Both the position numbers and the translations under genes were made by a program. From a virus, in IMG/VR virus record IMGVR_UViG_3300036398_002145, positions 1 through 44,666 of that record: DNA of 44,666 nucleotides; one strand, written 5' to 3'. The first letter of the stretch is position 1. Every line of letters starts with the position of its first letter. Shown in pieces: positions 36,615 through 44,666 of this stretch. The notes under the pieces were generated by a model that ran no database searches, had not been told where the DNA came from, and saw only the letters and a list, made by a program, of their open reading frames with translations.

Positions 36615-39600
36615 TTGCCATTAAATAAATTAGATAACTTTATAAAAAATACAGAAGGTCGTATTCTGTATGTAAATCCAAGTGATCTAGATTCTACAGA
36701 TTCAATTACGAATGAAGGTAATTCACTTGCTCAACCCTTTAAAACTGTTCAAAGGGCATTATTAGAAGCAGCAAGATTTTCTTATATAAGAGGAAATAAC
36801 AACGATTTAACTGAAAAAACTACAATCTTGTTATTTCCTGGAGAACATATAATTGATAATAGACCAGGATTTGCAATTTATAATAATAATGGTGTTGCCT
36901 ATGCAGTTCCAGAAGTTGGGGGTGTAGGTAATCCAGCTCAAAATGGAGGAGAGACTGGAGGATTATCTTTAGAATTAGATTCTAATTTTGATATAACTCA
37001 AAAAAATAATATTCTCTATAGATTTAATAGTGTAAATGGTGGTGTTGTAGTTCCTAGAGGAACTTCAATTGTTGGATTGGATTTAAGAAAAACTAAAGTA
37101 AGACCAAAATATGTTCCAAATCCAACAGATCCTAATGTTCCAAATTCATCAATATTTAAAATTACTGGTGCTTGTTATTTTTGGCAATTTTCACTTTTCG
37201 ATGGTGATGATACAGGATTAGTATATACAAATCCAAGAGATTTTAGTTCGCAGTTTAGTTCTCAACCAAGATTTAGTCATCATAAATTGACTTGTTTTGA
37301 ATACTGTGATGGTGTAAATTATGTTAATGAAGATGCTTTTGGTGAACTTACTGATCTTGATATGTATTATAGTAAAGTAAGTAATGCTTATAATTCATAT
37401 CGTGAAATTGAAAATTTATCTAAATTTCCACAATCATCATTATCATTTGCAAAAAGAGCACCAGAATGGGAAATTGTTGGATCATTTCAACCAGATCCTA
37501 TTAATATTTCAAAAGTTTTTTCGGGAAATGGTAGTACACCATCAAATAGAGTTACTGTAACCACTAATTTACCACATGGATTAAATTCTGGTACTCCTAT
37601 TAAAATTCAAGACGTTAGAGAATCTGATTATAATATTTCTACTTTTGTTCAAGATATTTTAAGTGATACAGAATTTACTTATTTACTCCCCACATTTAGA
37701 CCAAATTTAAATCCAACTCCTCAATTAGATAATGCAACTGTAACAATTGAAACAGATACTGTTTCTGGAGCTTCACCTTATATTTTTAATATCTCTTTAC
37801 GTTCTGTATGGGGTATGAATGGAATGCACGCTGATGGAAGTAAAGCTTCTGGATTTCGTTCAATGGTTGTTGCACAATTCACTGCAGTATCCTTACAAAA
37901 AGATGACCGTGCATTTGTAAAATATAATCCAACAACTAGAACATATGATTCTGTAAGTTATACACCTGTTTATGGATCGGCATTGACTTCAGGTTCATCT
38001 CAGACTAATTCTGAGAAAGTATATCATTTAGACCAGGATGCTATCTATAGACCTGGATGGGAAACAAGTCATATTAAAATTTCAAACGACTCTTTTATTC
38101 AAATTGTTTCTGTTTTTGCTATTGGTTTTACGTATCATTTTGATGTAAACTCTGGAGGAGATGCATCAATTACAAACTCAAACTCTAATTTTGGACAAAT
38201 CGCTTTAAAATCATCTGGTTATAAGAAAGAAGCATTTGATAAAGATGATCATGGTTATGTAACTTCAATTGTTGCACCAAAAGATATTGATACCTCAATT
38301 GTTGATGATATTGAATGGTTATCATTAGATGTGGTAAAAACTAGAACCATAGCAAATTCACAAAGACTTTACTTATATGGATTTGTAGTAGAAAGTTCCA
38401 CTCCTATTTCTGTTACTCAAGGTTATAAAATTGGTGCAAAAGAAAATGATAAACTTTATATTCCTTTTGCACCTAAAGGAATTGATTATTCTGCAGATAT
38501 TTACATGACTGGTAAAGATGACCAGTTATCTAGACATCAAAAACAATATTTAGTTTCTGGAATTGTTGACACTAGTGCAACAACAGGAGCTGCTAAATTT
38601 AGAATTGGAGAACATAATTTAGAAACTGGAGAAAAAATAATTGTTCAAAGTAAAAAAGGAGATCTTCCAGAAAATTTAACAGAACACGTTGTTTATTATG
38701 CAATTACTAATGATGTTGATACTTCTTTAAATCAACAACAAATTAGAATTGCTGCATCTTATACATATGCATTTCTAAAAGAAGCAGTTCAAAGTTATGG
38801 TGGAGATCCAAATAACGATATTATAATTACAAGTAGAGTATCCGATAAAGAAGCTGGAGATATTGGATCACCAATTCAATGGGATAGTGCGAATAAGCAG
38901 TGGTATATTAATGTAGGAGCAAATAATGAAATATATACATCATTTTTAGATCCTCCTACAGGTGAGGGATATAGTGAGACTGATGAAACAAAATATTCAG
39001 AATCTACAGATTTAGCTTTTGTAAAAAGAATTGCTGATGAAAGAGGATTGGATGAAAAAATTTATAAATTAAGAGTTGTCATACCGAAAGAATCTTTTAA
39101 TGCTAAAACTCCTGATATTGGATTTGTAATTCAAGACTCAAGTTTTACTGGAGAAACAGAGGATGGAGATATTCTTCCCACATTAAAGAGCACTTTATCT
39201 TTAAATGAACCAAGATATAGAAGAAATCAAAGGTTTATTGCTAACTGTAGTATAGTTAATAATTTAATAACTGTTACCACAGAATCTCAACATAAATTAA
39301 AAGTTAACGATATTGTCATTATTCGTGATGTCAAAGATGATATTGAAACTGCAACTGGTGAATTCAATCTTGGTTACAATGGTTCCTTTATTGTTAATGA
39401 AGTTATTAATGATTTAGAATTTACATATTCTAATACAGATATTGCTGGTATTATACACAATCCAGGAAACTTTACAAATAATACTAGTTTAAGAACAGTA
39501 AGTGAGTTACCAAGAGTAGAGAAAAATGATAATAGATCCAACTTATATATTTACAGGAATGATGTAATTTCGGAATATAATTTTGGTGTTAGTGATGGAA

Positions 39601-42600
39601 TATATCATCTTTATGTTTTAAATGCAAATAATTCAAATTCCCTTACCTTCTCAGATTATAAGTATACTCAAAGTCCTGTAGATTTATATCCACAATTAGA
39701 TCGGGATAATATTGATTCTAATCCAAAAGCATCTAGAACATTTGCAAAAAGAGCTCCAGTTGGAGATGTTGTAACTAATGATCTTAAAAAGAGTATTAGC
39801 AGAGAATCTATTGATATTTTTTGTAAAGATTTTGGTTTAGGATTAGAAATTGAATCTGTTTCTACAACACAACAACCTACCGCAACAATAAACTTTAATA
39901 AAAACCATGGATTTGGTTCAGTAGTTGATGGTACATTGGTTGCTGGAACTGGTGGAAGAATTAATGGAACATATTATAATGTTAAATTATTTAATGATTC
40001 TAATCAAACTGTATGGAATGGTGCCACTGCAAAAGTAGTAGTTTCGGGTGGTAGTATAACTTCTTATGAATTCATGTCCAGGGGATCTGGATATGCAGGT
40101 GGAGATACTTTATATTTTGATATTGACAATATTGGAGGATCAGCAAACGCTTATATACAATTATCAACAGTCGGAATAACTACTAATATAGGAGATGTTC
40201 TTCAAATTACTGGAGATGGATTTACTAATGATGGTTATTATAGAATTACATCAGTTAATGATAAAAATACTGTAACAGTAGCAAGACATAGTGGAGATCC
40301 TGCAATTTCTGCTGGACAATATGCCTTTAATTGTGGTCGATCAGTTAGAGTACAATCTACTTCATTTACAGAAACTGAAACTATAATTGATGGTGAAACT
40401 CAAATAACAGTCGGATTAGTATCATTTACAACATATACAGAACATGGATTGAATGTAGGAAATAAATTTAGAGTTACTAGTTCATCCAATCAAAATTTAG
40501 GTGATTATGTTGTTAAAGATATTTTATCACCAACTTTCTTTAATGCAAGTTCACAAACAGATTTACCAGCATCTGCAGTAAATGGATACATTTTAAAACA
40601 CGGATTATCTTCCAATCAAGGAATATCTGATGTAAGATCTGAAAGTTATTCTGCAAGAACCGTTCCTTTTTATGCAGGTGAATCATTTAAACTTTTATCC
40701 ACAGTTAATGCTGGATCAGAGACAACTTTATCGATCGAATGTTTAACTGGAATATCAACATCTAAAAGATTGCAAGTCGGAGACTATTTGCAAGTTAATG
40801 ATGAAATTATGAGAGTTAGATCAACTCCTTCAGATACTTCAGTTCAGGTTCATCGTGGATACATGGGAACTCGTCAAGGTACTCATGCTACTAATAGTAT
40901 TATTAAAAAAATTAATGTAATTCCTTTAGAATTTAGAAGACCATCTATTCTTCGTGCATCTGGTCATACATTTGAATATTTGGGTTATGGACCAGGAAAT
41001 TATTCTACTGCTCTTCCACAAGTACAACTTAAAACTCTTTCTGATAGAGAGGATTTCTTAGTACAAGCACAAGAAAGATCTGCTGGTGCTGTAATTTATA
41101 CTGGAATGAACAGTAAGGGAGATGTTTTTAATGGAAATACCAAAGTATCTGCTTCTAGTGGACAAACTATTTCATATGATATTCCTAAACCCACAATTAC
41201 AGGACAAGATCCATCAAAATTAAGTGTAGTTTTTGACGAAGTAACTGTAAGAGAAAGGATTTTAGTTGAGGGTGGTACATCTGGATATGTACTCTCACAA
41301 TTTGATGGCCCTGTTACATTAACAAAATCACTAAGGGTTAAAGGAAAAACTACATTAAATGGACAACTTAGAATTACTAATAATAATGAAAATTTTGGAA
41401 ATGATAATAGTGGAGCATTAATTGTTAGAGGTGGTGTTGGAATTGGTAAAAATGTTTATATTCGTGGAAGATTAGAAGTTGCAAATGTTATTAGAACAAA
41501 TACTGGTATCGTTCCAGATGAAGATTTTGGTGCTTACATTGGCACACCAGGAGTTGCATATACCAGTGCATATATTGGAAATATAGAAATTTCTCCTATT
41601 GGTTTAGGAAATTCAAACACAATTAAAACAAGAAGTGGTGGTCTTACAATTGATGCCACTAATGGTAACCTAACTCAAACTGCATCAGGAGCAGTTAGTA
41701 TTACCGCTAGTGGTGGTAATCTAACTCAAACTGCATCAGGAGCAGTCAGTGTAACCGCTAGTGGTGGTAACCTAACTCAAACTGCAAGTTCGACAATAAC
41801 ACAAACTGCAAGTTCGGCAATTAACCAAACCGCAACAACAGGAAAAGTTACTATAGTTGCTTCTGCAAATGATGTTGAGGTGAATGCAGGAACTGGAAAA
41901 TCAATTTCACTTAAAAAGACTACTTATGTCACAGGAAATCTAGATGTTAAGGCATTTGATAGCGTTCCTCCAGGTACAAACAGTGGAACAGTAAGTGCAA
42001 ATTATATTGATTCTCCAAATATAACTCCAATTGGTGGTATTGTTCTTTGGTCTGGAGATAGTAATGCTCTTCCAACAATATCAATTGGTGGCAATACGGT
42101 AAATATGTGGACAGTTTGCGATGGAAAAGAAATCAGTAGAACTGCGTATAGTACTTTATTTGGAATTATAGGAACCAGATATGGTAGTGGTAATGGATCT
42201 TCAACATTTAATTTACCAGATTTAAGAAATAGATTTATAGTCGGATCTAATTCGGATAGTGGAAGTAATATTGAAGTAACTGGAACAAATAGAAGTGGTG
42301 GGCAAAAAGATTTAGAATTAGTTACTCATGATCATAGTCCTTTTAGTTTAGCAGGTGGACATGATCATAGTCCATATGCTGTTCTTAATGTTGATGCTCC
42401 TCATACACATCCACATGGACATCCGGATGATATTTCCGCCGATGTTCAACCTGCAAATACAAATCACTCTCATCCATTTTCTACTGGTAGTAATGGAAGT
42501 CATAGTCATGCTAATATAGAAGAAGTGGGATTCGACAATAAAGGAAATAGTAACTCATATAGATTTACTGCAAATGATGGAGCGTCTTGGCCTTATTCTG

Positions 42601-42896
42601 ATCCAGACAAAGAAACAGATACTTCTCTAGTAAGGCAAATGTCAGCGGGATCTGACCACGTTCACACTGGGACTACTAATACTGTTAGTCCCAATCATGT
42701 CCATGATCATCCAGTTTCAATGAGCGGAAGTGTTAAAGGTGTAACTGCAGGAGGAAGTGCTCCTCATAATCATCCAATGACTCTTTCTCCAGTTTCTGAT
42801 CATATCCACCCAATAAGTTCTGCAGGAACTACAGATGGAACAAATAAGAACCTTCCCCCATATTATGCTCTATATTATATTATGAGAATACTTTAA
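36615..42896 (+). CDS. 2093-aa baseplate/short-tail-fibre-like protein with tail collar domain and His-rich tip
   Basis: The start is TTG at 36615; no in-frame ATG lies upstream in the gap and the opening PLNKLDNFIKNTEGRILYV is typical of cyanophage homologues. The N-terminal ~60 residues with the QPFKTVQRAL segment resemble the start of a beta-helix. Many strand-turn modules follow, including a Gly/Tyr module near residue 1155 (SRGSGYAGGDTLYFDI). Near residues 1680-1725 a 17-aa repeat occurs. Residues ~1805-1880 are a phage tail collar domain (GGIVLWSGD, WTVCDGKEISR, FNLPDLRNRFIVG). The C-terminal ~190 residues carry many His-X-His motifs, as in the metal-binding tips of T4 gp12 and gp37. 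I infer a receptor-binding or baseplate fibre role. Confidence 0.82.
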   Translation: MPLNKLDNFIKNTEGRILYVNPSDLDSTDSITNEGNSLAQPFKTVQRALLEAARFSYIRGNNNDLTEKTTILLFPGEHIIDNRPGFAIYNNNGVAYAVPEVGGVGNPAQNGGETGGLSLELDSNFDITQKNNILYRFNSVNGGVVVPRGTSIVGLDLRKTKVRPKYVPNPTDPNVPNSSIFKITGACYFWQFSLFDGDDTGLVYTNPRDFSSQFSSQPRFSHHKLTCFEYCDGVNYVNEDAFGELTDLDMYYSKVSNAYNSYREIENLSKFPQSSLSFAKRAPEWEIVGSFQPDPINISKVFSGNGSTPSNRVTVTTNLPHGLNSGTPIKIQDVRESDYNISTFVQDILSDTEFTYLLPTFRPNLNPTPQLDNATVTIETDTVSGASPYIFNISLRSVWGMNGMHADGSKASGFRSMVVAQFTAVSLQKDDRAFVKYNPTTRTYDSVSYTPVYGSALTSGSSQTNSEKVYHLDQDAIYRPGWETSHIKISNDSFIQIVSVFAIGFTYHFDVNSGGDASITNSNSNFGQIALKSSGYKKEAFDKDDHGYVTSIVAPKDIDTSIVDDIEWLSLDVVKTRTIANSQRLYLYGFVVESSTPISVTQGYKIGAKENDKLYIPFAPKGIDYSADIYMTGKDDQLSRHQKQYLVSGIVDTSATTGAAKFRIGEHNLETGEKIIVQSKKGDLPENLTEHVVYYAITNDVDTSLNQQQIRIAASYTYAFLKEAVQSYGGDPNNDIIITSRVSDKEAGDIGSPIQWDSANKQWYINVGANNEIYTSFLDPPTGEGYSETDETKYSESTDLAFVKRIADERGLDEKIYKLRVVIPKESFNAKTPDIGFVIQDSSFTGETEDGDILPTLKSTLSLNEPRYRRNQRFIANCSIVNNLITVTTESQHKLKVNDIVIIRDVKDDIETATGEFNLGYNGSFIVNEVINDLEFTYSNTDIAGIIHNPGNFTNNTSLRTVSELPRVEKNDNRSNLYIYRNDVISEYNFGVSDGIYHLYVLNANNSNSLTFSDYKYTQSPVDLYPQLDRDNIDSNPKASRTFAKRAPVGDVVTNDLKKSISRESIDIFCKDFGLGLEIESVSTTQQPTATINFNKNHGFGSVVDGTLVAGTGGRINGTYYNVKLFNDSNQTVWNGATAKVVVSGGSITSYEFMSRGSGYAGGDTLYFDIDNIGGSANAYIQLSTVGITTNIGDVLQITGDGFTNDGYYRITSVNDKNTVTVARHSGDPAISAGQYAFNCGRSVRVQSTSFTETETIIDGETQITVGLVSFTTYTEHGLNVGNKFRVTSSSNQNLGDYVVKDILSPTFFNASSQTDLPASAVNGYILKHGLSSNQGISDVRSESYSARTVPFYAGESFKLLSTVNAGSETTLSIECLTGISTSKRLQVGDYLQVNDEIMRVRSTPSDTSVQVHRGYMGTRQGTHATNSIIKKINVIPLEFRRPSILRASGHTFEYLGYGPGNYSTALPQVQLKTLSDREDFLVQAQERSAGAVIYTGMNSKGDVFNGNTKVSASSGQTISYDIPKPTITGQDPSKLSVVFDEVTVRERILVEGGTSGYVLSQFDGPVTLTKSLRVKGKTTLNGQLRITNNNENFGNDNSGALIVRGGVGIGKNVYIRGRLEVANVIRTNTGIVPDEDFGAYIGTPGVAYTSAYIGNIEISPIGLGNSNTIKTRSGGLTIDATNGNLTQTASGAVSITASGGNLTQTASGAVSVTASGGNLTQTASSTITQTASSAINQTATTGKVTIVASANDVEVNAGTGKSISLKKTTYVTGNLDVKAFDSVPPGTNSGTVSANYIDSPNITPIGGIVLWSGDSNALPTISIGGNTVNMWTVCDGKEISRTAYSTLFGIIGTRYGSGNGSSTFNLPDLRNRFIVGSNSDSGSNIEVTGTNRSGGQKDLELVTHDHSPFSLAGGHDHSPYAVLNVDAPHTHPHGHPDDISADVQPANTNHSHPFSTGSNGSHSHANIEEVGFDNKGNSNSYRFTANDGASWPYSDPDKETDTSLVRQMSAGSDHVHTGTTNTVSPNHVHDHPVSMSGSVKGVTAGGSAPHNHPMTLSPVSDHIHPISSAGTTDGTNKNLPPYYALYYIMRIL
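41664..41788 (+). repeat. 51-bp in-frame tandem repeat
   Basis: Two full 51-bp units (41664-41714, 41715-41765) and a partial third, coding for GGNLTQTASGAVS(I/V)TAS-type 17-aa repeats in the 2093-aa protein. The copies differ by a few silent or conservative changes. Confidence 0.85.
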
Positions 42897-42903
42897 CTAA
42901 ATA
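42897..42903 (+). promoter_or_regulatory. Late-promoter-like CTAAATA before the last fibre gene
   Basis: CTAAATA overlaps the stop of the 2093-aa gene and lies 19 nt before the ATG at 42923. Confidence 0.5.
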
Positions 42904-42922
42904 ATTAAAAAGTCTGTATAAG

Positions 42923-44666
42923 ATGGCAAATATTAAAAAGTCATTTAATTTTAGAAATGGTATTCAGGTTGATGATGATAATTTTATTGTAAATTCAAAT
43001 GGATTAGTTGGAATTGGGTCAACAATTCCAACCGAATCTTTAGATGTTCTTGGAAATATAAAATTAAGTGGTACATTATATGCCAAAGAAATTTTAGGAA
43101 ACATAGTAAATACATCTGCAGATGGAACAGGTGCTTTTGTTAGAGTAAATATTGGGATAACTTCTATCAAATCTGGGATAATTTCTGCCACATCTGGAAT
43201 TGTAACTTATTATGGTGATGGATCAAAACTTCAAGGATTACCAACCTCTCAATGGGTGGATATTAATCCAGATATAAATGGGTATGAAAGCATTTATGCT
43301 CAGGGTAGTGTTGGTATTGCAACAACTAATCCATTATATACATTTCAAGTAGGTGGAACAACTAATATAAATTCTTTTGGGAATGGAGTTGGTATTGCAA
43401 GTGAAGGAGATATTATAGCAACAAGAGATGTTACAATAGGTAGAAATTTAAGTGTAACTGGAATTGCTACAATTAGTACTCGTTTAATTGTAAGTGGTAT
43501 TACATCTATTCTCTCCAATTTAACTGTAAGTGGAATTACAACATCATATTCATTTTCTGGATTTGGTACAAATATAAATGGTATCAATGCATCTAATATA
43601 AGTAATGGAATATTACATAATGACAGAATACCCACAAATATAAGTAAACCTTCTGGAATTGCAACTTTTAATTTATTTTATGGTAATTTGGTTGGAATTG
43701 CAACCACTGCAAGAGGATTAACTACAAACGCAAATATTGATATTATTTCGATCACTAGTGATTATTCAGATATTGGTATATCAACAGCGTCTATTTTTAA
43801 TGCAAGTACATTAATTGGAATTGGTACAAATAATACAAATTCAGATTTACACATAAGAAGAATTGGATCTGATGCAGAATTGCAAGTAACTTCAGATTCA
43901 AATACTTCAAAAATTATAATAGGTAAAGATGTTACATTAACTAATAATAATACTATTATACAATTTAACGATACTTCAATATCTGCACATCCACAGAGTG
44001 GTCAAAATTCTTTTGATATTATAAATTATGCTCCAGGAAATTTCAATAGTTTTATTCGTCCTGGATTAATTCCGAATTTAAAATTTAATTGGATTAATCA
44101 TTCTACTAATGCCATTTTAATGTCATTAACACCTGATGGAAATCTTGGATTAGGAAAAACAAATCCAAGTCAAACTTTTGAAGTTGTTGGAACTTCAACA
44201 ATTACTTCAAATTCATTTGTTGGTGGAAATTTCAGTGTATCAGGTAGTGTAACTAGTGGTTCTTTAAATATTACTGGATCTACAACTTTAAAATCAGCAA
44301 CAATTAATGGTTCAGTTGGTGTTTTTGCAAATTCACCTAATTATACTTTACAAATTGGAAGTAGTTTAAATGCACTTGGAACTAGTGGAATAGGAGTTGG
44401 TATTAGTTCAAGTGGTAATATTGTGGCAAGTGGTATTATAACTGCGTCTAAGTTTGTTGGTATTGGATCTGATATAACTTCAATTAATCCTACAAATATA
44501 TCTTCTGGAACTATTTCTAATATTAATATAAACTCATCGTCCGGTGTCATAACTACAGGTATTTTAAATGCTACTACAATATCTGGAAGTGGATCTAATA
44601 TAACTTCAATTAATCCTACAAATATATCTTCTGGAACTATTTCTAATATTAATATAAACTCATTAT
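42923..44666 (+). CDS. Tail fibre-like protein (3' truncated by window edge)
   Basis: The frame from ATG 42923 is open to the window end (581 codons). It starts ANIKKSFNFRNGIQVDDDNF and then repeats the phage-fibre motif G-x-(V/L)-G-(I/L/V)-x-x-x-x-P-x-x-x-(L/F)-x-V-x-G: LVGIGSTIPTESLDVLGN, VGIATTNPLYTFQVGG, LGLGKTNPSQTFEVVG and VGVFANSPNYTLQIGS. Low-complexity Ile/Ser/Thr/Gly stretches lie between. This is typical of beta-helical shaft segments. The C-terminus, which may hold a chaperone or receptor domain, lies outside the window. A 73-bp direct repeat occurs near the right edge. Confidence 0.75.
   Translation, partial: MANIKKSFNFRNGIQVDDDNFIVNSNGLVGIGSTIPTESLDVLGNIKLSGTLYAKEILGNIVNTSADGTGAFVRVNIGITSIKSGIISATSGIVTYYGDGSKLQGLPTSQWVDINPDINGYESIYAQGSVGIATTNPLYTFQVGGTTNINSFGNGVGIASEGDIIATRDVTIGRNLSVTGIATISTRLIVSGITSILSNLTVSGITTSYSFSGFGTNINGINASNISNGILHNDRIPTNISKPSGIATFNLFYGNLVGIATTARGLTTNANIDIISITSDYSDIGISTASIFNASTLIGIGTNNTNSDLHIRRIGSDAELQVTSDSNTSKIIIGKDVTLTNNNTIIQFNDTSISAHPQSGQNSFDIINYAPGNFNSFIRPGLIPNLKFNWINHSTNAILMSLTPDGNLGLGKTNPSQTFEVVGTSTITSNSFVGGNFSVSGSVTSGSLNITGSTTLKSATINGSVGVFANSPNYTLQIGSSLNALGTSGIGVGISSSGNIVASGIITASKFVGIGSDITSINPTNISSGTISNININSSSGVITTGILNATTISGSGSNITSINPTNISSGTISNININSL
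44465..44663 (+). repeat. 73-bp near-perfect direct repeat pair in the last fibre gene
   Basis: 44465-44537 and 44591-44663 are identical except for one base (G at 44471, A at 44597). The offset is 126 bp (42 codons), so the protein repeat stays in frame. More copies may follow outside the window. Confidence 0.9.

Noticed and set aside
42964-44550. Minus-strand frames at the right edge
   Set aside because: They are shadows of the Ile/Thr/Gly-rich fibre gene that begins at 42923 and runs off the window.

Overview
The window is a 44.7 kb piece of a T4-like myovirus genome, almost certainly a marine cyanophage (Kyanoviridae-type). The DNA is AT-rich. T4-type replication and late-transcription genes (gp32, gp33, gp59) and baseplate and tail genes (gp53, gp48, gp4, gp54, gp26, gp51, gp27, gp5) lie beside typical cyanophage genes: thyX, phoH, a DUF1825-type protein, a Mom-like DNA modification protein, collagen-like fibres, and a glutamine-riboswitch-like leader feeding a YRG-motif micropeptide. 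No integrase, insertion sequence, CRISPR array or rRNA was seen.

Region 1 (1-6820) is a very AT-rich glycan-modification cluster. It holds a truncated GT17+GT4 fusion, a coiled-coil protein, a SAM methyltransferase, a small protein behind its own sigma70-like promoter, a GH130-like beta-propeller, a GT2 transferase and a GT25+GT17+TPR-like fusion. Region 2 (6820-9377) holds glutaredoxin, conserved small phage proteins, a terminator, and then a leader with two tandem glutamine-aptamer-like copies before three overlapping micropeptides (45, 31 and 27 aa) and a second terminator. Two more small proteins lead into thyX. Region 3 (9374-15801) is the replication/nucleotide core: thyX, phoH, exonuclease, gp33, gp59, DUF1825, gp32 and a Mom-like gene. 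It is interrupted by two AT-rich FkbM methyltransferase genes.

Region 4 (15793-18593, minus strand) encodes gp53, gp48, an unknown protein and gp4. It is divergent from Region 5 (18634-28511, plus strand): gp54, gp26, a gp51-like small ORF, a tape-measure-like protein, its murein-hydrolase paralogue, gp27, gp5 and a separate spike protein. The divergent gap carries an 8-bp inverted repeat that puts a late-promoter-like CTAAATA about 33 nt before each start. gp26 ends in a T TTT TTC heptamer with a Shine-Dalgarno-like GGAGGG 9 nt upstream, and the gp51-like ORF lies in the -1 frame. This looks like a programmed frameshift in a tail-assembly-chaperone pair directly upstream of the tape-measure-like gene.

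Region 6 (28521-44666) holds fibres and adhesins: two Gly-X-Gln repeat fibres that share a near-identical ~400-bp domain, a small structural protein, a 2093-aa tail-collar protein with a His-X-His-rich tip, and a final fibre gene cut by the window edge. Between them (35703-36573) sits a small early-type islet with sigma70-like promoters, a 63-aa protein, a lone Phd/YefM-like antitoxin, a tRNA-like gene and a 98-aa protein.
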